A stretch of DNA of 64,000 nucleotides. Source: Novosphingobium sp. (GTDB lineage Bacteria > Pseudomonadota > Alphaproteobacteria > Sphingomonadales > Sphingomonadaceae). Under the pieces are notes generated by a model. The model made no database searches and was not told the DNA's origin. It saw only the letters and a list, made by a program, of their open reading frames with translations. Shown here one piece after another: positions 56,884 to 64,000 of this stretch. Made by a program: the position numbers and the translations under genes. Positions within the stretch are counted from its first letter, which is position 1. Each line of letters opens with the position of its first letter. The stretch spans positions 315,001 through 379,000 of the forward strand of contig NZ_JBCNLP010000006.1 of NCBI RefSeq assembly GCF_039595395.1. The letters run 5' to 3'.

Positions 56884-59358
56884 ATGGGCTTTTCGACTTT
56901 TACCGCCAGACCGCGCGGCCACCTGTTGCTGACGGCGCTGCTGCTGGCCGGCACCGCAGCGGGCACATGGCCCATTGCCGCCATGGCTCAGGGCGCCGCC
57001 GTGCGGATCGACATTCCCGCCCAACCGCTCGACGCCGCGATCCGGGCCCTGATGCGCGCCACCGGCGCCCAGATCACCTATCCGGCCGACTTGTCGGGCA
57101 ATCGCCAGTCCAGCGCGGTGTCGGGCCATTTCGGCACCGCCGAGGCGCTGTCGCATCTGCTGGCGGGCACGGGCCTGGCCTATCGCCAGACCGGGGAGCA
57201 TGCCTTCACGCTGGAGCCCGCGCCCGCCGCCGCGGGCCATGTCGTGCAACTGGGCGCGGTGCAGGTGGCGGGGGAAGGTGCCACTCCCGCCTCGCTGACC
57301 AGCGACCCCGCCGCGACGGAGGGCAGCGGCTCCTATGCCATGGTCCGCCCCAGCACCACGGCGACCAAAATGGGCCTCACGATCCGCGAGACGCCGCAGT
57401 CGATCAGCGTCGTCACCCGCCAGCAGATCGACGATCTGGCGCTGACCGACCTGCCGCAGGTGCTCGATCGGGTGCCAGGCATCACGGTGGGCCGCAACGA
57501 CAGCGAGCGCTTCACCTTCTATTCGCGCGGTTTCGAGGTGGAGAACATCCAGTTCGACGGCGTGCCCAACACCGTCGATGCCGCCAGCCAATACACCACT
57601 ACGCTGGCCGACAGCGCGGTCTATGACCGCGTTGAGGTGGTCAAGGGCGCCACCGGCCTGCTGACGGGGGCGGGCTATCCCTCGGCCACGCTCAATCTGG
57701 TGCGCAAGCGGCCGACGCGCGAATTTCAGGCTTCGGCCGAAGTGTCGGGCGGGTCATGGGACCGTTATCGCGGCGTGGCGGATGTCTCCGCACCGCTGGC
57801 CGCCGGGGGCAAGCTCCGTGCCCGCGTGGTGGCCGCCGTGCAGAACGCGGGCTCCTATGTGAACCATTACAGCCGCGATACGCGCAATTTCTACGGCATC
57901 GTGGAGGGCGATCTGGGGCCGCGTACCACGCTCTCGGCAGGGGTGGATTACATGACCACGCGGGCCAGGGGATCGAGCTTCGGCCATATCCCCCTGTTCT
58001 ACAGCGACGGCACGCGCACCAATTTCGACCGCTCCTTCAACCCCGCCGCGCGCTGGGCCTATTGGAACAATGAAAGCACCAACATCTTCGCCCAGTTGAA
58101 GCATGAATGGGGGCAGGACTGGAAGCTGGACCTCTCGGCCAGCCATCTGCGCCAGACGCGCGACGCGCTGTTCGGTTCGGCCTATTTCGGCCAGATCGAC
58201 AAGGCGACGGGCGGGGGCATCCGCATGCTCTCGGGCTATATCCCCAATCAGGCCACGACCAATGCCGTCAATCTGGCGCTGACCGGCGGGTTCGAGCTGC
58301 TGGGGCACCGGCATGAGCTGATGCTCAACGGCACCTTTTCACGCCAGACCCGCGCCTCGCAGCTCTATGGCTCGATCTTCACGCCGATCGACAATTACTT
58401 CGCATGGGACGGCACGATCGCCCAGCCCGCCTTCACCAAGACCTCCGACCGCGATACGCGGACCAATGAGAAGGGACTTGCCGGTGCCATCCGCCTGCGC
58501 CCGACCGACCGGCTTTCGGTGATCGGCGGCGCGCGGGTAAGCTGGTACAGCCTTTATGACGGCAGCCGTGCTGTCGGCAACGGGGCGGTCAGCGTCTCGG
58601 ATGATCTCTCGATCAAGGGCAAGGTCACGCCCTATGCGGGCGTGGTTTACGATGTGACGCCGCAATGGTCGCTCTATGGCAGCTACACCGATATCTTCCG
58701 CCCGCAGACCTACTACAAATACAGCAATGGTGCGCCGCTGGCGCCGCTGACCGGGCAAAGTCTGGAAGCGGGCATCAAGGGCACGGTGCTGGAGGACCGG
58801 CTGAATGTCAGCCTGGCGCTGTTCCGCATCCGCCAGAACAATTACGCGCAGGTCGATGGCGGCTTCACCCCTCAGGGCGATGAATCCTATGTCGCCGTCA
58901 GCGGCATCACCAGCAAGGGCGTCGAGCTTGAACTGTCAGGCAACATCACCAAAGACTGGAACATCTATGGCGGCTACACCTATCGCACCTCGACGATGCC
59001 GCCCCAGCCCGATGTGATCCTGAGCGCGGTCAACACCAACCAGCCCGAGCATCTGCTGAAAATGAGCACATCCTACCGCCTGCCCGCCGCGCTGCATCGG
59101 CTGACGGTGGGCGGCAGCCTGTCCTGGCAGAGCGGCACCTATTACCAGCAATCGGGCAGCCCCTATTTCCGCGCCGACCAGCCCGCCTATGCGCTGGTGG
59201 GGCTGATGATGCGCTATGCCTTTGACAATGGCCTGTCGCTCTCGGCCAACCTCAACAATCTGTTCGACAAGACCTATATGCCGGGGCTGGGGTCCTATGG
59301 CACCGGGGTCTATGGCGATCCGCGCAGCTTCCTGATCAGCGCCAGATACCGGTTCTGA
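56884..59358 (+). CDS. TonB-dependent siderophore receptor with N-terminal signalling (STN) domain
   Basis: An 824-residue outer-membrane receptor. Signal peptide (HLLLTALLLAGTAAGTWPIA, then AMAQG) precedes an STN signalling domain (VRIDIPAQPLDAAIRALMRA, then TGAQITYPADLSGN), which is needed for FecI/FecR-type surface signalling. The plug carries ETPQSISVVTRQQIDD and RVPGITVGRNDSERFTFYSRG, typical of ferric-siderophore receptors. The barrel ends in RYRF with a terminal Phe. The start ATG at 56884 is preferred over the upstream TTG (56830). The FecI and FecR genes are directly upstream, so ligand binding probably induces its own expression. Siderophore type unknown. Confidence 0.93.
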   Translation: MGFSTFTARPRGHLLLTALLLAGTAAGTWPIAAMAQGAAVRIDIPAQPLDAAIRALMRATGAQITYPADLSGNRQSSAVSGHFGTAEALSHLLAGTGLAYRQTGEHAFTLEPAPAAAGHVVQLGAVQVAGEGATPASLTSDPAATEGSGSYAMVRPSTTATKMGLTIRETPQSISVVTRQQIDDLALTDLPQVLDRVPGITVGRNDSERFTFYSRGFEVENIQFDGVPNTVDAASQYTTTLADSAVYDRVEVVKGATGLLTGAGYPSATLNLVRKRPTREFQASAEVSGGSWDRYRGVADVSAPLAAGGKLRARVVAAVQNAGSYVNHYSRDTRNFYGIVEGDLGPRTTLSAGVDYMTTRARGSSFGHIPLFYSDGTRTNFDRSFNPAARWAYWNNESTNIFAQLKHEWGQDWKLDLSASHLRQTRDALFGSAYFGQIDKATGGGIRMLSGYIPNQATTNAVNLALTGGFELLGHRHELMLNGTFSRQTRASQLYGSIFTPIDNYFAWDGTIAQPAFTKTSDRDTRTNEKGLAGAIRLRPTDRLSVIGGARVSWYSLYDGSRAVGNGAVSVSDDLSIKGKVTPYAGVVYDVTPQWSLYGSYTDIFRPQTYYKYSNGAPLAPLTGQSLEAGIKGTVLEDRLNVSLALFRIRQNNYAQVDGGFTPQGDESYVAVSGITSKGVELELSGNITKDWNIYGGYTYRTSTMPPQPDVILSAVNTNQPEHLLKMSTSYRLPAALHRLTVGGSLSWQSGTYYQQSGSPYFRADQPAYALVGLMMRYAFDNGLSLSANLNNLFDKTYMPGLGSYGTGVYGDPRSFLISARYRF

Positions 59359-59437
59359 TGGGGCGGCGCGATGGCCGGGCAGGGTGACAGCCCAAGCTTT
59401 TCCTGTCAGCCTGCCCGCCGCTTGAAGGAGAATGCCG

Positions 59438-59833
59438 ATGCGGACCCTGGCCAATATCCTGTGGTTCATCCTCAATGGTTTCTGGATGGGGCTGGGCTGG
59501 TGGTTCTTCGGAGCCATTGCGGCGATCACCATCATCGGCCTGCCCTGGGCAAGGGCCTGTTTCGTGATCGGCCAGATGACCTTCCTGCCTTTCGGGCGTG
59601 AGGCGGTCAGCCGCCGCGACCTGACGGGCGTGGATGATCTGGGCACCGGCGCGCTCGGCATGCTGGGGAACATCGTCTGGTTTGTGTGCGGCGGTTTCTG
59701 GCTGGCTGTGGGTCATCTGGTCTGGGGCGTCGCCAATTGCCTGACGATCATCGGCATTCCCTTCGGGATACAGCATTTCAAACTGGCGGGTCTGGCGCTG
59801 TTCCCGGTCGGGAAAACCATTGTCATGCGATAG
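59438..59833 (+). CDS. YccF-family inner-membrane protein
   Basis: A 131-residue membrane protein with two homologous YccF domains. Each starts with a pair of helices: LANILWFILNGFWMGLGWW and MLGNIVWFVCGGFWLAVGH, followed by the conserved CLTIIGIPFGIQHFKLA in the second and ITIIGLPWARACFVIGQM in the first. Start 59438 is chosen over 59432 because GGAG lies 7 bases before it and only 1 base before the other ATG. The family function is unknown. It is 79 bp downstream of the receptor gene. Confidence 0.85.
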   Translation: MRTLANILWFILNGFWMGLGWWFFGAIAAITIIGLPWARACFVIGQMTFLPFGREAVSRRDLTGVDDLGTGALGMLGNIVWFVCGGFWLAVGHLVWGVANCLTIIGIPFGIQHFKLAGLALFPVGKTIVMR

Positions 59834-59850
59834 CGCTGACGCGCCCCGGC

Positions 59851-60765
59851 CTAACGCGCCATAGCCTCGATCGCCTGATGCCGGGCCACGTCGAGCGGTG
59901 CCACCGGATCGCCATCGGGATAGAATTCCATGGCGATCCAGTCACTGTAGCCCAGACGGGCCAGAGTTCTGTAAATGGCCGCGAAATTGAGCTCTCCGGT
60001 GCCGGGCGCGCCGCGCTGGGGGGAGTCGGCGATATGGATCAGGGCGATATCCTTGATCAGCAGTTCGAGCGTTTCCAGCACATTGCCAAAGGCGCGCTGC
60101 TCATGGAAAATATCGTAGAGGATCTTGACGTTGGGCTTGCCCACCTGCCCCAGAATCTCCTTCGCCTGGCGCGCGCCGGTGAGGAAGGCGGTCCGGTTTT
60201 CGAAAGGATCGATCGGCTCGATCAGCAGTTCGATCGAGGCGGCTCCGGCAAGGTCGGCGGCCTTGCGCAGGGCGTCGGCCACACCGGCCTGCTGCTGGGC
60301 CGGAGCCATGTCGGTCGGGGCAGCCCCCGAAACAAGGATGATCCGCTTGCAGCCCAGGAGGCCCGCGCTGTCGATCACCTGTGACAGTTCGCTCAGAAAC
60401 TGCGCGGTGTCTCCAAGCCGGGCAAAGCCGGTGCGCACCCCCGCCATGGCGTCGACGACCAGCCCATGGCTCCTGATCCGCGAGGCGGCATCGTTCAGCT
60501 CGGCCTTCGACCAGTTGCGGAACTCATTGGTCAGCTCGATCCCCTGATAGCCCGCCCGGCTGATGACATCGAGCTGGCGCTCAAAGGGAACGCCGCGCAG
60601 CGCCCAGCCCATCACCGAGAAGCGCGGGGCAGCGGAAACCGCGCCGATCGCGGGAAATGGCGCGAGCGAGGCCAGCGAGGCGCCGAGTGCAAAGCGGCCC
60701 AGCATGCGCCGGCTGACGGGAAGCTGTTCCGCCCGCTTGCGCGGTGTTTCGGATTGGGGATGCAT
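59851..60765 (-). CDS. Tat-exported sugar isomerase/epimerase-like TIM-barrel protein
   Basis: A 304-residue AP-endonuclease-2-type TIM barrel related to hydroxypyruvate isomerase and xylose-isomerase-like enzymes. A Tat-type signal (SRRMLGRFALGASLASL) precedes the barrel. Metal-binding acids are probably Glu in IELTNEF, Glu in LLIEPIDPFENR, Asp/His in ILYDIFHEQRAFG, and Glu in IAMEFYP at the end. The start at 60765 has a GGAGCAAG site; the upstream in-frame ATG at 60819 has none. It is convergent with the YccF gene and divergent from the ABC transporter. Export of such an enzyme is seen in some sphingomonads, with unknown sugar substrate. Confidence 0.82.
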   Translation of the reverse strand: MHPQSETPRKRAEQLPVSRRMLGRFALGASLASLAPFPAIGAVSAAPRFSVMGWALRGVPFERQLDVISRAGYQGIELTNEFRNWSKAELNDAASRIRSHGLVVDAMAGVRTGFARLGDTAQFLSELSQVIDSAGLLGCKRIILVSGAAPTDMAPAQQQAGVADALRKAADLAGAASIELLIEPIDPFENRTAFLTGARQAKEILGQVGKPNVKILYDIFHEQRAFGNVLETLELLIKDIALIHIADSPQRGAPGTGELNFAAIYRTLARLGYSDWIAMEFYPDGDPVAPLDVARHQAIEAMAR

Positions 60766-60824
60766 AGGGCTTGCTCCATCAGCGAACGCGATGGTGTGGT
60801 CATAACCGCCTGTCGTCAAACCAC

Positions 60825-60836
60825 CAACAGCTGTTG
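60825..60836. promoter_or_regulatory. 12-bp palindrome in a divergent promoter
   Basis: CAACAGCTGTTG is a perfect palindrome lying 60 bp before the TIM-barrel gene start and 64 bp before the ABC gene start, a good position for an operator serving both. No second copy was noticed in the window. Confidence 0.4.
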
Positions 60837-60899
60837 AGGGATCTTCGTTTCGCGCAAAAAGGCTGACACAAAAGGCGGAACAGTGTTTTATCTAAAACC

Positions 60900-61574
60900 G
60901 TGACGGACCAGCCCCTCCTTTCGCTCACCGCCTTGCGCAAGACCCTGCCCAATGGGCGGGTGCTGTTCGATGGCTTATCGCTGCAGGTCTCGCCCGGCGA
61001 GGTGGTGGCGATCATGGGGGAATCGGGCGTCGGCAAATCCACCCTGCTCAATCTGGCCGCCGGGCTCGATACGGCTGACGAGGGTCAGGTGCTGCTGCAA
61101 GGCACCGAGCTTGGCGCGCTGGATGAGGATGCACGCGCGGCGCTGCGCAGCCGGTCCATCGGCTTTGTCTTTCAGGCCTTTCACATCCTGCCGCATCTCA
61201 CGCTCGGGCAGAATGTCGCCTTGCCGCTGGCGCTGCTGCGCGCCGACCCCGCCCGGAGCATGGCCAGCGCCACGCAGCTACTGGCCTCGGTCGGGCTGGA
61301 GGGGCGCGCGGGCGATTATCCCGCGGCACTGTCAGGTGGAGAGCTGCAGCGCGTGGCCATCGCCCGTGCGCTGGTCCACTGCCCCGCGCTGATTCTGGCC
61401 GATGAGCCCACCGGCAACCTCGACCCCGAGACCGCCGCCCGCGTGCTCGCGCTGCTGGTGGCACAACTGCGCGAGGCGGGGGCGGGTGCGCTGTTGGTCA
61501 CCCATTCGGATGTGGCGGCGGCTTCGGCAGACCGCATCCTGCGCCTGACCGCCGCCGGTCTGGTGGCGGGATGA
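60900..61574 (+). CDS. ABC transporter ATP-binding protein (YbbA/LolD-like)
   Basis: A 224-residue ATPase subunit. Walker A is MGESGVGKSTLLNLAAG (about residues 39-55), the Q loop is FVFQAFHILPHLTL, the ABC signature is LSGGELQRVAIARAL, and Walker B ends in LILADEPTGNLDPET; the switch His is in LLVTHSD. The MESGSGKSTL and FHILPHLT features fit the YbbA/LolD/MacB group that partners FtsX-type permeases. GTG start at 60900. Its stop overlaps the permease start by four bases. The pair probably extracts or moves a hydrophobic compound at the inner membrane. Confidence 0.92.
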   Translation: MTDQPLLSLTALRKTLPNGRVLFDGLSLQVSPGEVVAIMGESGVGKSTLLNLAAGLDTADEGQVLLQGTELGALDEDARAALRSRSIGFVFQAFHILPHLTLGQNVALPLALLRADPARSMASATQLLASVGLEGRAGDYPAALSGGELQRVAIARALVHCPALILADEPTGNLDPETAARVLALLVAQLREAGAGALLVTHSDVAAASADRILRLTAAGLVAG

Positions 61575-64000
61575 AGGGCCTGCCCGCCTTGCGGGCGACC
61601 GTCATCCCGCGCTGGATGATGGTGGGGGAATGGCGCGCGCATCCCCTGCGGATCGCCACAGCGATCATGGCGATTGCCATCGGGGTGGCGCTGGGTTTTG
61701 CGGTGCATCTGGTCAATGCCTCGGCGCTGGATCGCTTTGCGCGGGGGCTGGCGGTGGTGAACGGCGGCGCCGATCTGCGGGTGCAGGCCGCCGGAGCGCA
61801 AGGCTTCGACGAGGCGCTTTACCCGCGCCTCGCCCGTCTGCCGGGGATCGCCGGGGCGAGTCCCGTCGTGATGGTGCATGCCCGTTTGGATGGCCGCGCG
61901 CTGGATGTGCTGGGGCTTGATGTGTTGCGCGCGGGGGCGGTGACGCCGGGCCTGCTGCCGCTTCCGGCCAAGGGCGATGAAAGCGCGGTCTTCGCGCCGG
62001 ATTCGGTGTTTCTGCCGAAAGACTGGTCGACCGCGCGAAGGGTGGGACAAAGCGTGCTGCTGGTCTCTCACGGACACAGCGAGCGCTTTCGCCTTGCCGG
62101 TGTGCTGCCCGCGGTGAGCGGGCGGGCGCTGGCGGTGATCGACATCGCCGCCGCTCAGGACCGGTTCGGCAGGGTGGGGCGGCTCGACCGGATCGACCTC
62201 AGGCTGGCGCCGGGCGCCGATGCCGCGCGGGTTCGGGCTGCCATCGCCTCCATGCTGCCGGGCGATGCCGTGCTGACTGATGCTCAGGACGATGCGAGCC
62301 GCACCGATGCCCTGTCGCGCGCCTATCGGGTCAATCTCGATATGCTGGCGCTGGTGGCGCTGCTGACCGGCGGGTTTCTGGTCTATTCGGCGCAGGCTTT
62401 GTCGATTGCGCGGCGTCGGTCGCATTTCGCGCTGCTGCGGGTGCTGGGCGCATCGCGGCGCCTGCTGCTGGGGCAGTTGGTGGCCGAGGGGCTGTTGCTG
62501 GGCGGCATCGGCGCGGCGCTTGGCCTTGTGCTGGGGCTGCTGATCGCCATGGGCGTGCTGCATCTGGTGGGCGGCGATCTGGGCGGAGCCTATTTTTCGG
62601 GCGAGGGCACGCCGGTCGTGCATGTCTCCTTCGGCGCGGCGGCGGCGTTCTCGCTGCTGGGGCTGGCGGCGGCGCTGATCGGCAGTCTGGTGCCGGCATG
62701 GCACGTCTCGCGGATCGCTCCGGCGGTGACACTGCGCAATTCGGGCGATGCGGTCGATCCGGGACACAGGCCGCGCGTGCTGCCCGCGCTGCTGCTCGCG
62801 CTGGCGGGAGGGGGCTGCGCCCTGTTGCCCGCCGTGGGAGGCATCGCGCTGTTCGGCTATGGCGCGATGGCCTTGTTGCTGACGGCGGGGATCATGGCCA
62901 TGCCCTGGCTGGCCCGTGTCCTGCTGGCGCCGCTGGCCAGACGGCAATTTGCAACGCCTGCGGTGCAACTGGCCCTTGCGCGGCTGTGGGGCGCGCCCAG
63001 TCAGGCGGCAGTGGCGCTGTCGGGCATCGTGGCCAGCGTGGGGTTGATGATCGCCATGGCGGTGATGGTCTCCAGCTTTCGCTTCTCGGTCGAGACATGG
63101 CTCGATGCGATCCTGACCGCCGACATCTATGTTACCGCACAGGGTGATGCGCCCTTCGACCGTGACACGCAGGGCACCCTCACGCATCTGCCGGGCGTGG
63201 CGGCGATCACCTTCGGGGCGCAGCATCGCATCATTCTCGCACCCGAACGCCCGCCGGTGGTTCTGGTGGTGCGCGATGGGGAGGCGGCCCAGCCTGCAAC
63301 ATTCGCTGCGCCGAAAACCCCGCCACCCGGAAGGCTGGGCGTGCGCCTGTCGGAACCTGCCGCGCGGCTTTATCATCTGGCGCGGGGGGACGAATTTTCC
63401 CTGCCGATCGGCGCGCATCCTCCTCGCGCTTTCGTCACCGGCATCTATCGCGATTACGGGCGGCAGGACGGCGCCATCGCGCTGGAGGGCGGAGCCTACA
63501 CCAGACTGACGCAGGACACCGCGCGCGGCGAGGCTGCTATCCGCCTGGCACCGGGCGCTGATCCCGCCGCCGTCATGCAGAGGCTGCGAGAGGCCCTGCC
63601 CCCCGCCATGGTGCAAGAGCTGGAGATCGTGCCGACCCGCGCGCTCAAGACGCGGGCGCTCGCGATTTTCGACCGCAGTTTCGCGATCACCTATGGGCTG
63701 GAGGTCATCGCGGTGCTGGTCGGGCTGGCGGGTGTGGCCGCCACGACCTCGGCACAGACCATCGCGCGCAGCCGCGAGTTCGGCATGCTGCGCCATCTGG
63801 GTGTCACGCGGCGGCAGATCGTGGCGATGCTGGGGATGGAGGGCGCTCTGCTCGGGCTGGTCGGCGGCGTGGCGGGGGTGGCGCTGGGCTGCGTGCTGGC
63901 GCAGGTGTTGATCCAGGTGGTCAATCCGCAATCCTTCAACTGGACGATGGACACGCGCCTGCCTTTCGCGGTGCTGGCCGGTGTCGCGCTGGCGCTGGTT
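61571..64000 (+). CDS. FtsX-type ABC permease (YbbP-like), 3' end outside the window
   Basis: The frame is open from ATG 61571 (MKGLPALRATVIPRWMMVGE) to the end of the window, 810 codons with no stop. The start overlaps the ATPase stop (ATGA). It has an N-terminal helix (RIATAIMAIAIGVALGFAVH), a large periplasmic domain, a first FtsX core near 62340-62730 (LDMLALVALLTGGFLVYSAQ), further helices near 62790-63090 (LLTAGIMAMPWLARVLLAPL), a second periplasmic domain and the second FtsX core from about 63700. This ten-helix, two-FtsX layout with about 850 residues is typical of YbbP. Substrate not known. Confidence 0.9.
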   Translation, partial: MKGLPALRATVIPRWMMVGEWRAHPLRIATAIMAIAIGVALGFAVHLVNASALDRFARGLAVVNGGADLRVQAAGAQGFDEALYPRLARLPGIAGASPVVMVHARLDGRALDVLGLDVLRAGAVTPGLLPLPAKGDESAVFAPDSVFLPKDWSTARRVGQSVLLVSHGHSERFRLAGVLPAVSGRALAVIDIAAAQDRFGRVGRLDRIDLRLAPGADAARVRAAIASMLPGDAVLTDAQDDASRTDALSRAYRVNLDMLALVALLTGGFLVYSAQALSIARRRSHFALLRVLGASRRLLLGQLVAEGLLLGGIGAALGLVLGLLIAMGVLHLVGGDLGGAYFSGEGTPVVHVSFGAAAAFSLLGLAAALIGSLVPAWHVSRIAPAVTLRNSGDAVDPGHRPRVLPALLLALAGGGCALLPAVGGIALFGYGAMALLLTAGIMAMPWLARVLLAPLARRQFATPAVQLALARLWGAPSQAAVALSGIVASVGLMIAMAVMVSSFRFSVETWLDAILTADIYVTAQGDAPFDRDTQGTLTHLPGVAAITFGAQHRIILAPERPPVVLVVRDGEAAQPATFAAPKTPPPGRLGVRLSEPAARLYHLARGDEFSLPIGAHPPRAFVTGIYRDYGRQDGAIALEGGAYTRLTQDTARGEAAIRLAPGADPAAVMQRLREALPPAMVQELEIVPTRALKTRALAIFDRSFAITYGLEVIAVLVGLAGVAATTSAQTIARSREFGMLRHLGVTRRQIVAMLGMEGALLGLVGGVAGVALGCVLAQVLIQVVNPQSFNWTMDTRLPFAVLAGVALALV

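Noticed and set aside
59850..59856. CTAAC at the end of the TIM-barrel gene
   Set aside because: Single copy, includes the stop codon (TAG on the minus strand), and no second copy 10 or 20 bp away.
61316..63931. Long minus-strand open frame of 871 codons over the ABC transporter
   Set aside because: It is rich in Arg, His, Gln and Pro without any fold, and lies opposite a well-supported ATPase and permease. It is a by-product of GC-rich codon use.

Overview
The window looks like chromosomal DNA of a high-GC alphaproteobacterium, most likely a sphingomonad of the Novosphingobium type. This rests on GC-rich coding with frequent overlapping stop/start junctions, two large TonB-dependent receptors, a FecI/FecR pair, Pao-type molybdoenzymes, and DUF885 and phytase-esterase-like families. 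It is a judgement from gene content; no marker gene is present. I see no rRNA, tRNA, insertion sequence, prophage or CRISPR array. The window opens inside an amino-acid permease gene and closes inside an ABC permease gene.

Region 1 (1-11.4 kb) is a peptide and amino-acid scavenging block. It holds an APC permease, an FCD-type GntR regulator, a secreted DUF885 peptidase (frameshifted at a G7 run), a POT peptide transporter, a secreted GH43 glycosidase, an M24 Xaa-Pro-type peptidase, a DadA-like FAD dehydrogenase, and a secreted HExxH protein of the Svx/AvrXca type. GTATAC-like palindromes lie in front of gntR, between the POT and GH43 genes, and between the FAD dehydrogenase and Svx-like genes, suggesting one regulon. 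Region 2 (11.4-14.7 kb) carries a ligase-associated exonuclease, an ATP-dependent DNA ligase and a 2'-5' RNA ligase-like protein.

Region 3 (14.7-24 kb) is a catabolic block with no obvious substrate: RidA, aldehyde dehydrogenase, alpha/beta hydrolase, an SDR lacking the usual catalytic Ser and Lys, two NTF2-fold proteins, an MFS carrier, and a 957-residue regulator with an OmpR-type winged helix, a P-loop ATPase and a TPR-like region. The most interesting signal of the window is here. Direct repeats of CTAAC, spaced exactly 20 bp in three promoters and 10 bp in a fourth, precede the aldehyde dehydrogenase, both NTF2-fold genes and, 15 kb away, a creatininase-family gene. All four have the same orientation to their gene. 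This is the layout expected for a PhoB/SARP-type winged-helix activator and ties the creatininase-like enzyme to the same undescribed pathway.

Region 4 (24-32 kb) is a LacI-controlled nucleoside-salvage block: TonB receptor, periplasmic nucleoside hydrolase, MFS carrier, LacI regulator and phytase-esterase-like protein, with three AAAACGTTTT operators. Region 5 (32-44.8 kb) has a PoxB-type pyruvate oxidase, the creatininase-like gene, a paoABC-xdhC-mocA operon for a periplasmic molybdenum aldehyde oxidoreductase, a thioredoxin-like protein, a TPR protein with TonB-C-like segments, and a leucine-dehydrogenase operon with a divergent Lrp regulator. Region 6 (44.8-64 kb) has a 2,966-residue autotransporter with internal duplicated modules, small proteins including an RcnB relative, a FecI-FecR-receptor surface-signalling set, a YccF protein, a Tat-exported TIM-barrel protein, and a YbbA/YbbP-like ABC transporter.
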